Source: Roseovarius aestuarii (lineage in GTDB: Bacteria; Pseudomonadota; Alphaproteobacteria; Rhodobacterales; Rhodobacteraceae). Taken from it: a stretch of 64,000 nucleotides of DNA. The position numbers and the translations under genes are program-made. Shown here piece by piece: positions 55,741-64,000 of the stretch; position 1 is the first letter of the stretch, and every line of letters starts with the position of its first letter. The notes under the pieces are model-generated. The model had not been told where the DNA came from. It saw only the letters and a program-made list of their open reading frames with translations, and searched no databases. The stretch is from positions 248,001 to 312,000 of the forward strand of contig NZ_JAIMIB010000002.1 in NCBI RefSeq assembly GCF_019966515.1, given 5' to 3'.

Positions 55741-56966
55741 CGTTTCTTGCCAGCGCTGAGTTTGATTGGTGCAGCCAAAGCGGTGGCATCGACCATCAGA
55801 CCCGCATCGGTGAGCGGTTCATCGTTAAGTCGCGCGCCGTTTTCCGAGATCAGGCGCTTGGCTTCTTTGCCGGATTTTGCCAACCCTGATTTGACGATCA
55901 ACTGCACGATCGAGATGCCATCGCCCAGATCAGCGGGGGCGAGGGTGATTGTCGGAAGATCATCCCCGACGCCACCTTTTTCAAACACTTCGCGGGCGGT
56001 GGCTTCGGCGGTCTCTGCGGCCTCGCTCCCATGCAATAGCGTCGTGACTTCATTGGCGAGGATGATCTTGGCTTCGTTGATCTCGGACCCGGCCAGTTGG
56101 CCCAGACGCTCGCATTCGTCCAAGGGCAATTCGGTATAGAGCTTGAGGAAACGCCCGGTATCGGCGTCGGTGGTGTTGCGCCAGAACTGCCAGAACGTGT
56201 AGGGCGCGCACATGTCAGCGTTGAGCCAGACCGCGCCATCCTGTGATTTGCCCATCTTCTTGCCGTCCGAGGTGGTCAGCAGCGGCGAGGTCAGGCCAAA
56301 GACCTCGCCGTCAATCACCCGGCGGGTGAGGTCGATCCCGTTGACGATATTGCCCCACTGATCACTGCCACCCATCTGCAACCGGCAGCCATAGCGGCGG
56401 TTCAGTTCCATGAAGTCATAAGCCTGCAGGATCATGTAGTTGAATTCGAGGAACGACAGGGATTGTTCGCGGTCAAGCCGGGATTTGACGCTCTCGAAGC
56501 TGAGCATTCGGTTGACCGAGAAATGCCTGCCGATATCGCGCAGGAATTCGATGTAGTTCAGCCCGTCCAGCCACTCGGCATTGTTGATCATCAGCGCATC
56601 GGTCGGCCCGTCGCCATAGGTGATGTAAGAGGCGAAAGCCTGCTGGATGCCGTCGATATTGGCCTGAATGGCGGCATCATCGAGCAAAGGCCGTTCATCG
56701 GCGCGAAAGCTTGGATCACCCACCTTGGTGGTGCCGCCGCCCATGAGCGTAATCGGCTTGTGGCCGGTCTTTTGCAGCCAGCGCAGCATCATGATCTGAA
56801 TGAGCGAACCCACATGCAGTGACTTGGCGGTGGCATCAAAGCCGATATAGGCAGGCGTCACGCCGGTGTTCAGTGCCTCGTCCAGCCCCTGATAATCGGT
56901 GCAGTCGGCCAGAAAGCCGCGGCTGATCATGACATTCATGAAATCCGATTTGGGGTGATAGGTCAT
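55713..56966 (-). CDS. tyrS: Tyrosyl-tRNA synthetase
   Basis: 417 residues from the ATG at 56966. It has the HVGS-type class I signature in [17 protein letters not shown], the tyrosine-binding [25 protein letters not shown], the KMSKS loop as KKMGKSQDG, and a C-terminal S4-like RNA-binding domain ([21 protein letters not shown]). The frame stays open upstream through the anmK gene; that extension is antisense to anmK and is not part of the protein. Its 3' end overlaps the beta-helix gene by 28 bases. Confidence 0.96.
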   Translation of the reverse strand: MTYHPKSDFMNVMISRGFLADCTDYQGLDEALNTGVTPAYIGFDATAKSLHVGSLIQIMMLRWLQKTGHKPITLMGGGTTKVGDPSFRADERPLLDDAAIQANIDGIQQAFASYITYGDGPTDALMINNAEWLDGLNYIEFLRDIGRHFSVNRMLSFESVKSRLDREQSLSFLEFNYMILQAYDFMELNRRYGCRLQMGGSDQWGNIVNGIDLTRRVIDGEVFGLTSPLLTTSDGKKMGKSQDGAVWLNADMCAPYTFWQFWRNTTDADTGRFLKLYTELPLDECERLGQLAGSEINEAKIILANEVTTLLHGSEAAETAEATAREVFEKGGVGDDLPTITLAPADLGDGISIVQLIVKSGLAKSGKEAKRLISENGARLNDEPLTDAGLMVDATALAAPIKLSAGKKRHALVRLTD

Positions 56967-57029
56967 TGTGCTTGTCCGCTGCTGATTTGCCGGGCATGTA
57001 TAGGGAGGGAATTGGCGAAGGAAAAGGCC

Positions 57030-58142
57030 ATGTTGAAGGCTGGACGCATCTGGGCGTTGGGCGCGATGTCGGGCACGTCTCTGGACGGGGTCGATGCGGC
57101 GATGGTCGAGACCGATGGCGAGGTGATTTACGGCTTTGGCGACAGCACCTACCGCGCCTATTCCCCCGACGAACAGAGCGTGTTGAAAGCGGCCCTCGGG
57201 CGCTGGCCCGGTGACGATGTGGTGGCGGCGACACGGATCGTGCAGCAGGCCCATGCAGAGGTTTTGTCGGGCTTTGAAGGTGCGGAACTGGTGGGGTTTC
57301 ACGGCCAGACGCTGGCGCATGAGCCGCACGGGCGCGGCACCCATCAGGTGGGCGACGGCGCGGCGTTGGCGGAGAGGTTGCACCTGCCGGTGGTCTGGGA
57401 CTTCCGCAGCGCGGATATGGAGTTGGGCGGCGAGGGCGCGCCGCTTGCGCCGTTCTTTCATTTCGCCTGTGCCCGCTGGATCGGAGCCAAGGTGCCGCTG
57501 GCGTTTCTCAATCTTGGCGGTGTCGGCAACCTGACATGGGTGGATCCGCGCAAGGCCCGCCCCGGGGACGACGGTGCGCTGCTGGCCTTTGACACCGGGC
57601 CCGCTAATGCGCCGATAAACGATCTGATGATGGCCCGGCGGGGCGAGGGGTTTGACCGGGATGGTATGCTGGCGCGGCAGGGCAAGGTAGCACAAGGCGC
57701 GTTGGAGCGTTTTCTGGAACATAAGTATTTCACGCGGATACCACCCAAATCCCTGGACCGAGACTCGTTCGCTGACATGACCGAAACGGTGAGCAATCTG
57801 GAGGATGCAGATGCGGTGGCGACGCTCACCGCCATGAGCGCTACTGCCGTGCTCAAGGGGCTGGAACATTGCCCGGTGGCGCCTGCGCGCCTTCTGGTCA
57901 CCGGCGGCGGTCGGCATAACCCGGTACTGATGGAGATGCTTCAGACGGCGCTTGATGTGCCGGTAGATCCGGTTGAAGCCGTGGGGCTTGATGGCGACAT
58001 GCTGGAAGCGCAGGCGTTTGCGCATCTGGCGGTGCGGGTATTGAGAGGGCTGCCGACCTCCTGCTCTGGAACGACGGGCGTACGGGCCGCGGTATCGGGG
58101 GGCATTCTCAGCCAACCGGGCGCAACGGAAAGGATCGCGTGA
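57030..58142 (+). CDS. anmK: Anhydro-N-acetylmuramic acid kinase
   Basis: 370 residues. The family signature begins [20 protein letters not shown], followed by [54 protein letters not shown] and the C-terminal TGGGRHNP and [16 protein letters not shown]. It phosphorylates and hydrolyses anhydroMurNAc during peptidoglycan recycling. The ATG at 57030 has GAAGGAAAAGG upstream. It is divergent from tyrS and its stop overlaps the next gene by one base. Confidence 0.96.
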   Translation: MLKAGRIWALGAMSGTSLDGVDAAMVETDGEVIYGFGDSTYRAYSPDEQSVLKAALGRWPGDDVVAATRIVQQAHAEVLSGFEGAELVGFHGQTLAHEPHGRGTHQVGDGAALAERLHLPVVWDFRSADMELGGEGAPLAPFFHFACARWIGAKVPLAFLNLGGVGNLTWVDPRKARPGDDGALLAFDTGPANAPINDLMMARRGEGFDRDGMLARQGKVAQGALERFLEHKYFTRIPPKSLDRDSFADMTETVSNLEDADAVATLTAMSATAVLKGLEHCPVAPARLLVTGGGRHNPVLMEMLQTALDVPVDPVEAVGLDGDMLEAQAFAHLAVRVLRGLPTSCSGTTGVRAAVSGGILSQPGATERIA

Positions 58143-58876
58143 TGAGGGATGTGGTGTTTGACGACGGTGCGGGTTGTGGCCTCAGGCTGGGCATGATCGT
58201 GCTGAGCACCGATGAAACGCTGGAATATGAAGCGCGGCAGGTGCTGGAAGGGCGCTGCATCAACATGATGCATGCCCGGATCGAATCGCATCCTCATGTC
58301 ACGCCAACCTCGCTGAAGGCGATGCAGGCACGGATGCCCGAGATCGCAGCGTTGCTGCCAAAAGAACTGAGTGCCATTGCCTATGGCTGCACATCGGCGT
58401 CGGTTCTGATCGGGCCGGAGATTGTCGAGCGCGAGGTGCAAAGCGTACAGCCGGGAAGACCGGTGACCAATCCGATCAGCGCGGTGATCGCCGCACTGGG
58501 CGCGCTCAAGGCCGGCCGGATCGGGCTGGTGACGCCCTATGCGCCCGATGTGGCGGCACCCATGCGAAAATTTCTGGCGGATCACGGTATCGAGACTGCG
58601 CATGAGATCAGTTTTGGTGTCGATGATGACCGCAGGGTCGCACGGATATCGCAACGCTCGTCGCTTGAGGCCATGCTGGAAGCCGGGCGCGCGGATGGAG
58701 TCGAGGCGGTTTTTGCAAGCTGCACCAATCTGGGCACTTTCGAGGTGATCGATCAGGCTGAGGACGAGCTGGGCGTGCCGGTCATCAGTTCGAACCTGGC
58801 ATTGATCTGGCACCTGCTGAAACTGGCCGGGATCGAAGCCAGGGGCTGGGGCCCCGGGCAGCTGTTTCATCGCTGA
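58142..58876 (+). CDS. Asp/Glu racemase-superfamily protein (maleate isomerase/arylmalonate decarboxylase-like)
   Basis: 244 residues. Two Cys in the positions used by maleate cis-trans isomerase and arylmalonate decarboxylase are visible: [11 protein letters not shown] near residue 82 and [14 protein letters not shown] near residue 198. The [29 protein letters not shown] block is typical. The reaction may be isomerisation, racemisation or decarboxylation of a dicarboxylate; it cannot be fixed from sequence. The ATG at 58142 overlaps the anmK stop (TGATG). The PLP enzyme gene follows after nine bases, so the three are probably one operon. Confidence 0.83.
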   Translation: MRDVVFDDGAGCGLRLGMIVLSTDETLEYEARQVLEGRCINMMHARIESHPHVTPTSLKAMQARMPEIAALLPKELSAIAYGCTSASVLIGPEIVEREVQSVQPGRPVTNPISAVIAALGALKAGRIGLVTPYAPDVAAPMRKFLADHGIETAHEISFGVDDDRRVARISQRSSLEAMLEAGRADGVEAVFASCTNLGTFEVIDQAEDELGVPVISSNLALIWHLLKLAGIEARGWGPGQLFHR

Positions 58877-58885
58877 GAGGGCATC

Positions 58886-60028
58886 ATGGCATTCAAGAAA
58901 CTGAAACCCGCCACGATCGCGGCCCGGGCGGCGGGCAGCACGGATGCGGCAAGCGCCGGGGTTGTACCGGGCATACATCTGGCCACGACCTATATGCGCG
59001 GGTCTGACAATGCGTTGATACGCGACGACAACCAGTATGGTCGCGACCAGAACGATACAGTGCGTCAGGCGGAAGAGGTGTTGCGTCAGCTTGAAGGCGC
59101 TGCGGCGACGCGGCTTTTCCCCAGCGGCATGGCAGCGATTGCGGCGCTTTTTCGAACCATCCCCAATGGTGGGCGCGTGGTGGTGCAGTCGGGCATCTAC
59201 TGGGGCGCGACCGCCTGGATCCGTGATTTCTGTGCCCGGCGCGGGGTCGCGCTGACCGAGGTGGAGGCAACAGACCTTGCAGAGCTGACGGCGGCCTGCG
59301 CCGAGCCCGCCGATCTTGTCTGGATTGAAGTGCCATCGAACCCGTGGCTGAGGGTGGTCGATATCGCGGCCGCAGCGGCGCTGGCACGGCAGGCCGGTGC
59401 CTTGCTGGCGGTGGATGCCACGGCCGCTACACCGGTCTTAATGCATCCGCTGGCCTTGGGCGCGGACATGGTGATGCATTCGGCGACCAAGGCGATTAAC
59501 GGCCATACGGATGTACTGGCCGGGGTATTGTCCTGCGCTGATGCGGACAGCGCGGTGTGGCAGGCGATCACAGCCGACCGCCATGATGCGGGGGCGATCC
59601 TCGGGCCATTTGAGGCCTGGCTGCTGCTGCGCGGTATGCGAACCCTGCCGTTGCGGCTTGAACGGATGTGTGCCAGCGCGCAGGCAGTTGCGGCGTTTTT
59701 GCAGCGGCATCCGGGCGTTGAAGATGTTTTCTATCCCGGCCTGCAGAGCCATCCGGGGCATGACATCGCCACACAGCAGATGACGGGGGGCTGCGGGTAT
59801 CTGATGTCAGTGCTGATCCGCGGTGGTCGCGAGGTGGCGCTGGCGGTGGCCGGGCGACTGGAGCTTTTTCACCGTGCCACCTCGCTTGGTGGCGTCGAAA
59901 GCCTGATCGAGCATCGCCACACTGTCGAGTCGGATACCGGCATTCCGGAAAATCTGCTGCGCCTGTCGATCGGGATCGAGGACGTTGACGACCTGATTGC
60001 TGATCTGGATCAGGCTCTGAACGGGTAG
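58886..60028 (+). CDS. Cys/Met metabolism PLP-dependent enzyme (MetC/MetB family)
   Basis: 380 residues. The PLP lysine is in HSATKAINGHTDVLAG; other family segments are GVVPGIHLATTYMRG, GRDQNDTVRQAEEVLRQLEG, LFPSGMAAIAALF and SLGGVESLIEHRHTVE near the C-terminus. It belongs to the cystathionine beta-lyase/gamma-synthase family, which includes lyases on other amino acids. GAGAGGG precedes the ATG. Its tight pairing with the racemase-family gene suggests a joint task on an amino acid derivative, possibly not methionine synthesis. Confidence 0.88.
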   Translation: MAFKKLKPATIAARAAGSTDAASAGVVPGIHLATTYMRGSDNALIRDDNQYGRDQNDTVRQAEEVLRQLEGAAATRLFPSGMAAIAALFRTIPNGGRVVVQSGIYWGATAWIRDFCARRGVALTEVEATDLAELTAACAEPADLVWIEVPSNPWLRVVDIAAAAALARQAGALLAVDATAATPVLMHPLALGADMVMHSATKAINGHTDVLAGVLSCADADSAVWQAITADRHDAGAILGPFEAWLLLRGMRTLPLRLERMCASAQAVAAFLQRHPGVEDVFYPGLQSHPGHDIATQQMTGGCGYLMSVLIRGGREVALAVAGRLELFHRATSLGGVESLIEHRHTVESDTGIPENLLRLSIGIEDVDDLIADLDQALNG

Positions 60029-60043
60029 CTGTTACCAGATTGA

Positions 60044-60059
60044 GTGCGCTTGCGCGCAC
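60044..60059. repeat. Short GC-rich hairpin after the PLP enzyme gene
   Basis: GTGCGC-TTGC-GCGCAC is a perfect 6-base stem with a four-base loop, 15 bases after the PLP enzyme stop. No T-run follows, so any terminator role is doubtful. It lies between convergent genes. Confidence 0.35.
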
Positions 60060-60191
60060 GCTGAATATCTCGTCGTCGGCCTCCGGCCTTCTCCTCGGGC
60101 CGTCTGCCCCGGAGGTGGGGCGTCAATTCAGCGTAGTGTTGGGAAGTGGTGGGCAGCGTTGTCTTTCTATGGATATACCGGGCATAGCCGG

Positions 60192-61337
60192 TCAGGTGGC
60201 GTGGCCTTTCCAGATCCAGCCGCCGCCGAGGATACGGCTGCTGCCGGTCTCGTAGAACACGCAAGCCTGACCCGGTGAAACACCTTCTTCCGGTGTCAGC
60301 AGTTCCACTTCGGCTTCGGTTGCACTGAGCGGGCGGATGATGGCTTCGCGCGGGGGGCGGGTGGAGCGGACCTTGACCGAGACGTGCCATTCGTCCTGAT
60401 CTGTCAATGCGGTGTCGCCCAGCCAGTTAATCTCGCGCACTGGCACGCTGCGGGTGGCGAGCATGTCCTTGGGGCCAACGATCACTTGTTTCTCGTCGAC
60501 ATCGAGCTTTACCACGTAGAGCGGACCGGCGAGGCCGCCGATGCCGAGGCCTCGCCGCTGGCCGATCGTGTAATGGATCACGCCGGTGTGCTGGCCCAGT
60601 ACATTCCCGTCGATATCGACAATCTCGCCCGGTTCCGCAGCGCCGGGGCGGAGTTTTTCGATCACGCTGGCATAATTCCCATCCGGCACGAAGCAGATGT
60701 CCTGACTGTCAGGCTTGTCGGCAACGCTAAGCCCGTATTTCGAGGCCAACTCGCGGGTGGCCGCCTTGGAAGGCAGGTGGCCCAAGGGAAAGCGCAGATA
60801 GTCAAGTTGTTCCGGTGTCGTCGAAAAAAGGAAATAGCTCTGGTCCCGCGCGGCATCGGCAGCGCAATGCAGTTCCGGACCGTTTGCACCGGTCTTGCGC
60901 TGGATATAATGGCCGGTGGCCATGCAGTCAGCCTCAAGGTCGCGGGCGGTTTCCAGCAGGTCTTTGAACTTTACCCGCTCGTTGCAGCGGATGCAGGGCA
61001 CCGGGGTCGCGCCCGCGAGATAGCTGTCGGCAAACTCGTCGATCACCGCGTCCTTGAAGATGTTCTCGTAATCCAGCACGTAATGGGGAAAGCCCATCTC
61101 TTCGGCCACGCGGCGCGCGTCGTGAATGTCGATACCGGCGCAGCAGGCGCCTTTCTTGGCCAGCGCCGCGCCATGATCGTAAAGCTGCAGCGTCACGCCG
61201 ATCACGTCATAGCCTTCCTCTGCCAGCTGCGCCGCCACGACGGAGCTGTCGACGCCGCCTGACATGGCGACGACAACCCGCGTTTCGGCGGGCGGCTTGG
61301 CAAAGCCAAGTGAGTTCAGCGACTGGTCGAGAGGCAT
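60192..61337 (-). CDS. mnmA: tRNA-specific 2-thiouridylase MnmA
   Basis: 381 residues. The PP-loop [32 protein letters not shown], the catalytic Cys pair in [12 protein letters not shown] and [14 protein letters not shown], and the C-terminal beta-barrel with [10 protein letters not shown] and [12 protein letters not shown] identify it. It thiolates U34 of tRNAs for Lys, Glu and Gln. The start has GGAG eight bases upstream. It is divergent from the sciP gene. Confidence 0.96.
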   Translation of the reverse strand: MPLDQSLNSLGFAKPPAETRVVVAMSGGVDSSVVAAQLAEEGYDVIGVTLQLYDHGAALAKKGACCAGIDIHDARRVAEEMGFPHYVLDYENIFKDAVIDEFADSYLAGATPVPCIRCNERVKFKDLLETARDLEADCMATGHYIQRKTGANGPELHCAADAARDQSYFLFSTTPEQLDYLRFPLGHLPSKAATRELASKYGLSVADKPDSQDICFVPDGNYASVIEKLRPGAAEPGEIVDIDGNVLGQHTGVIHYTIGQRRGLGIGGLAGPLYVVKLDVDEKQVIVGPKDMLATRSVPVREINWLGDTALTDQDEWHVSVKVRSTRPPREAIIRPLSATEAEVELLTPEEGVSPGQACVFYETGSSRILGGGWIWKGHAT

Positions 61338-61459
61338 GGGGCGGCTCCGGTGGATTTGTTGCGGAATATAGGAAAATCCTAACTACTCTCAAGGCCTCGT
61401 TTCACCGTGTGTTAAGTGCCTGCGTCCAAATTGCCAGCATTCAGAGAAGGGTGAGAGAG

Positions 61460-61738
61460 ATGTATCTGAAAAAAATCGACGGACCAAGGGCGGTTACACT
61501 GCCGGATGGGCAGATCATGACGCTGGCGGATCTGCCGCCGGAGAATACGCGCCGCTGGGTGGCGTCGCGTAAGCTCGCGGTGGTGCGCGGGGTGGCCTAC
61601 GGGCTGATCGAGCAATCCGATGCGCTGTCCCGTTACGGGTTGAGTCGTGAGGAATTCCATGAGTGGATTTCTGCCGTCAATGCCCATGGCGAGGAGGGTC
61701 TGAAAGTCACTTCGGTGAAAAATGATAGACAACCTTAG
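61460..61738 (+). CDS. sciP: DUF1153 protein, SciP-like CtrA inhibitor
   Basis: 92 residues. The sequence YLKKIDGPRAVTLPDGQIMTLADLPPENTRRWVASRKLAVVRGVAYGLI and YGLSREEFHEWI matches DUF1153, the family of Caulobacter SciP, a small helix-turn-helix protein that blocks CtrA-activated transcription in G1. The gene lies directly upstream of ctrA on the same strand, which supports the assignment. The ATG at 61460 is chosen for family length; AAGGGTGAGAG lies upstream. Confidence 0.9.
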   Translation: MYLKKIDGPRAVTLPDGQIMTLADLPPENTRRWVASRKLAVVRGVAYGLIEQSDALSRYGLSREEFHEWISAVNAHGEEGLKVTSVKNDRQP

Positions 61739-61765
61739 GTAGAATTCGCATTATGTTCCACATCG

Positions 61766-61781
61766 GTAACCTGTGGTTAAC
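61766..61781 (+). promoter_or_regulatory. CtrA box upstream of ctrA
   Basis: GTAAC-CTGTGG-TTAAC matches the CtrA consensus TTAA-N7-TTAAC with one mismatch in the first half-site. It lies 52 bases before the ctrA start, consistent with autoregulation of the ctrA promoter between sciP and ctrA. Confidence 0.6.
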
Positions 61782-61832
61782 CAATTTTGGCCAGTGTCTG
61801 GTTAGACAACCAAGATTTAACGGAGAGAACAT

Positions 61833-62549
61833 ATGCGCGTGCTTTTGGTCGAAGATGATCCGACAACCTCGAAAAGCATCGAGCTGATGCTGACCCATGC
61901 CAACCTGAACGTCTATACGACGGATCTGGGGGAAGAAGGCATCGATCTCGCAAAGCTCTATGACTACGATCTGATCCTGCTGGATCTGGGGCTGCCGGAT
62001 ATGAATGGCCATGACGTGCTGCGACAATTGCGGCTGGCACGGATCGAGACACCGATCCTGATCCTCAGTGGGGCTGATGATACCGAGAGCAAGATCAAGG
62101 GCTTCGGCTTCGGCGCCGATGATTACCTGACCAAACCGTTCCACCGCGAGGAACTGGTGGCGCGTATCCATGCGATCATCCGCCGCTCGAAGGGCCATTC
62201 GCAATCGGTCATCAGGACCGGCAAAATCAACGTCAACCTGGATGCCAAGACGGTGGATGTGGACAACAAAACCGTGCATCTGACCGGCAAGGAATACCAG
62301 ATGCTGGAGCTTCTGAGCCTGCGCAAGGGCACGACCCTGACCAAGGAAATGTTCCTGAACCACCTTTATGGCGGGATGGACGAGCCGGAACTGAAAATCA
62401 TTGATGTGTTCATCTGCAAGCTACGCAAGAAGCTGAGCGAGGCGACGGATGGCGATAACTACATCGAAACGGTTTGGGGACGGGGCTATGTGCTGCGTGA
62501 TCCCGAGCCCAACGAGATGGACGACCAACGGGTTGCGGTAGGAGCCTGA
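61833..62549 (+). CDS. ctrA: Cell-cycle response regulator CtrA
   Basis: 238 residues. The receiver domain opens [20 protein letters not shown] with the phospho-acceptor Asp in [14 protein letters not shown], the Thr switch in ILILSGADD and the Lys in LTKPF. The OmpR/PhoB winged helix follows ([31 protein letters not shown]). The long unbroken match to CtrA and the sciP neighbour leave little doubt. In Rhodobacterales CtrA is usually not essential and controls motility and related genes. A terminator follows. Confidence 0.96.
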   Translation: MRVLLVEDDPTTSKSIELMLTHANLNVYTTDLGEEGIDLAKLYDYDLILLDLGLPDMNGHDVLRQLRLARIETPILILSGADDTESKIKGFGFGADDYLTKPFHREELVARIHAIIRRSKGHSQSVIRTGKINVNLDAKTVDVDNKTVHLTGKEYQMLELLSLRKGTTLTKEMFLNHLYGGMDEPELKIIDVFICKLRKKLSEATDGDNYIETVWGRGYVLRDPEPNEMDDQRVAVGA

Positions 62550-62613
62550 GCAGAACGCGCGGTTCGGACGGCAGGGCCGACCGGCGTAAACAACAAGTGG
62601 GATGACCGAGAGA

Positions 62614-62651
62614 GCCGGGTGCATGTGCGTCAAAGCACGGCACCCGGTTTT
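62614..62651 (+). terminator. Rho-independent terminator after ctrA
   Basis: CCGGGTGC at 62615-62622 and GCACCCGG at 62640-62647 form the stem, with an inner GTGC/GCAC extension and a TTTT tail. It lies about 65 bases after the ctrA stop. Confidence 0.85.
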
Positions 62652-63428
62652 CGGTTGAACGCGTTAGTTGGTCGGTTCCTGCGAAAGCCGATGCCAGATA
62701 TTTCCACAGTCAGCACAGGGTGTGATGCGGTCGTGTCTTCAACCGGTTATTTCCTACGCCGCCGGAAGGAGGCATTGCTGGCGAACCCGATTTGCGCCGG
62801 CTTTTCCTCTTTCGATGCGATTATATCAGGCGTGACAAGGAATGCCGTCAGCGCCACTACGATTTGCAGATATAGCTGCGCGGCACTGATATTGATGAAG
62901 AATAGGCTTGGGGCAAGGCATTTTTGAACGGCCACGCCGATGCACAGGCTGGACGCAATGACGGTGGTGCTGTCTCGGCGTTTAGCGCTGGGCGGCGGGC
63001 TGTATTTTGTTCGACGCGGCAGAAAGCGAAACGATCCCCGGTCGGTTCATGGCGGCGTTCGATTTTCGCTAAGCTCGCAACGTCAATTCCGAATGGTATG
63101 TAGTGACAAAAGACATTTCGCGCGCATATTCCATACATTCAGAACATCCCGACCCGCAGGGAATACCTTTCGACATCGGCGGCAAGCGAGCGGCTTGCGA
63201 TATCGGCAAGGCGGCGGCGTCCGGAAGCGTTGACCGGTTTCTGGCTTGGCGCCTTGATCTCTATAGGCAGCTTGGTGCGATCCCCCCTTCAGGCACCGGG
63301 ATTATCAAGCCTTTCGACTGGTTGCACGCTGCTCCGGGGTGGTGGCGACGATCTTTGACGCTGACGGGATCACCATCCGGTGCCTAAGAATTTCGGTTGT
63401 ACTCACGTGGAAACCCTCCTATCACCGG
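62652..63428. other. Gene-poor stretch between the ctrA terminator and the TPP riboswitch
   Basis: About 780 bases. Overlapping short open frames on both strands (for example 62940-63233 and 63103-63387 on the plus strand) show no family resemblance and no good ribosome-binding sites. The one frame with protein-like character is minus 62747-62935, listed separately. The last part should contain the promoter for the riboswitch-controlled thiamine transport genes. Confidence 0.45.
62747..62935 (-). CDS. Doubtful short ORF with a hydrophobic centre
   Basis: 62 residues, GTG start, with hydrophobic stretches such as LFFINISAAQLYLQIVVALTAFLV and a basic end RRRRK. The same frame stays open upstream to a stop at 63047-63049 without a usual start codon. 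It could be a small membrane protein or a remnant of one. No ribosome-binding site or family was recognised. Confidence 0.2.
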   Translation of the reverse strand: MAVQKCLAPSLFFINISAAQLYLQIVVALTAFLVTPDIIASKEEKPAQIGFASNASFRRRRK

Positions 63429-63516
63429 CCCTACCTCGGGGTGCGTGGGCGACCGCGCTGAGATGCCTGATTGGCGAACCCGTTGAACCTGAACCGGCTA
63501 GAACCGGCGGAGGGAA
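63429..63516 (+). ncRNA. TPP riboswitch (THI element)
   Basis: The conserved TPP-aptamer strings appear in order: CGGGGTGCG, GCTGAGAT, ACCCGTTGAACCTGA and CCGGCTAGAACCGGCGGAGGGAA. CCCT at the 5' end can pair with AGGG at the 3' end as P1. It lies about 52 bases before the thiB start. Binding of thiamine pyrophosphate would turn down the transport genes, either by masking the ribosome-binding site or by ending transcription; no clear terminator stem was seen, so translational control is more likely. Confidence 0.93.
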
Positions 63517-63568
63517 GGCAAGCGGTTTCATCCATCCTTACCCTCTCGCGAGCCAATTGGAGGATGAC

Positions 63569-64000
63569 ATGAAACATCTGCTTTTCGCTGCGGGAATTCT
63601 GAGTGCAACATCGGCCATTGCCGCCGACAAGCCAGAACTGACCGTCTATACCTATGACAGCTTCGTTTCGGACTGGGGCCCCGGGCCGCAGGTCGAACAG
63701 GCGTTCGAGGCAACCTGTGGCTGTGATCTGAACCTCGTGGGGGTCGAGGACGGCGCCGCGCTGCTGTCGCGCATCCGGCTTGAGGGTGAAAACTCCGATG
63801 CCGACATCGTGCTCGGCCTCGACACCAACCTGATCGCCGCAGCCATGGAAACCGGCCTTTTCGCTCCGCATTCGATCAGCGCTGATTACACGCTGCCGAT
63901 CGAGTGGACCGACACCACTTTTTTACCCTACGACTGGGGCTATTTTGCCTTTGTTCATAACGCCGAAACTACTGTACCCAGCAATTTCCGGGATCTGGCT
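63569..64000 (+). CDS. thiB: Thiamine ABC transporter substrate-binding protein (truncated by window end)
   Basis: The first 144 codons, open to the window edge. A signal peptide (MKHLLFAAGILSATSAIAA) precedes DKPELTVYTYDSFVSDWGPG, and then DADIVLGLDTNLIAAAMETGLF and PYDWGYFAFVHN, all typical of ThiB/TbpA. It binds thiamine or TPP in the periplasm for an ABC importer; thiP and thiQ are expected beyond the window. GGAGG lies five bases before the ATG, and a TPP riboswitch precedes it. Only the downstream end is missing. Confidence 0.93.
   Translation, partial: MKHLLFAAGILSATSAIAADKPELTVYTYDSFVSDWGPGPQVEQAFEATCGCDLNLVGVEDGAALLSRIRLEGENSDADIVLGLDTNLIAAAMETGLFAPHSISADYTLPIEWTDTTFLPYDWGYFAFVHNAETTVPSNFRDLA

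Noticed and set aside
56967..58115. N-terminal extension of the tyrS frame through anmK
   Set aside because: The extension is antisense to a complete anmK; standard TyrS length and a good ATG start at 56966.

Overview
This window looks like a piece of a chromosome from an alphaproteobacterium of the order Rhodobacterales (Roseobacter type). The grounds are the sciP-ctrA pair, an SOS box of the alphaproteobacterial form GTTC-N7-GTTC ahead of uvrA, a tripartite TRAP transporter operon, a bactofilin/M23 peptidase pair, the family types of most proteins (DUF1153, DUF934, DUF2849, DUF924, DUF455) and GC-rich codon use. This is inference from gene content; no rRNA or marker alignment was possible. 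I saw no insertion sequences, prophage, CRISPR array, tRNA or rRNA gene. Most of the window is core chromosome with small accessory islands.

Layout. 0.1-3.2 kb: an HNH endonuclease and an AlgI/AlgJ-like pair for O-acetylating a polysaccharide. 3.4-5.2 kb: bactofilin plus membrane-anchored M23 peptidase (cell shape). 5.5-6.8 kb: DUF455 ferritin-like protein and a Bcp peroxiredoxin. 6.9-14.9 kb: an AsmA-like giant protein, queA, an MFS carrier, DUF924 and lipoamide dehydrogenase. 15.2-20.4 kb: an outer-membrane barrel, SOS-controlled uvrA, infC with an AUA start, and a membrane-tethered Ala-rich repeat protein. 20.5-25.9 kb: a sulfate-assimilation cluster (cobA-type SUMT, DUF2849, cysI, APS-type cysH, DUF934, fpr) with a divergent Lrp/AsnC regulator.

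26-36 kb: an acyltransferase, tpiA, a 2OG-Fe(II) oxygenase, two Fe-S assembly proteins, an ArsR-regulated Old Yellow Enzyme, a RimB-RimK fusion, an SPFH/NfeD pair and tgt. 36-46 kb: a lone sugar-transfer-type ATP-grasp protein, lon, and a LysR-controlled TRAP operon ending in an N,N-dimethylformamidase-like protein. 46-54 kb: a CNNM/CorC-type transporter, a divergent metallophosphoesterase, xerD with two upstream envelope proteins, aroK-aroB and an AqpS-like channel. 54-64 kb: a beta-helix surface protein, tyrS, an anmK-racemase-PLP enzyme operon, mnmA, sciP-ctrA, and at the edge a TPP riboswitch followed by a truncated thiB.

The genes that work together most clearly are: the cys cluster, where APS reductase, sulfite reductase and siroheme synthesis lie together with a possible NADPH/ferredoxin electron source; the TRAP operon, with importer and amidohydrolase translationally coupled; tRNA modification (queA and tgt for queuosine, mnmA for 2-thiouridine); aroK-aroB in the shikimate pathway; and sciP-ctrA in cell-cycle or motility control. 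Start codons were re-chosen in many genes from ribosome-binding sites and family length, and each choice is explained in its entry.
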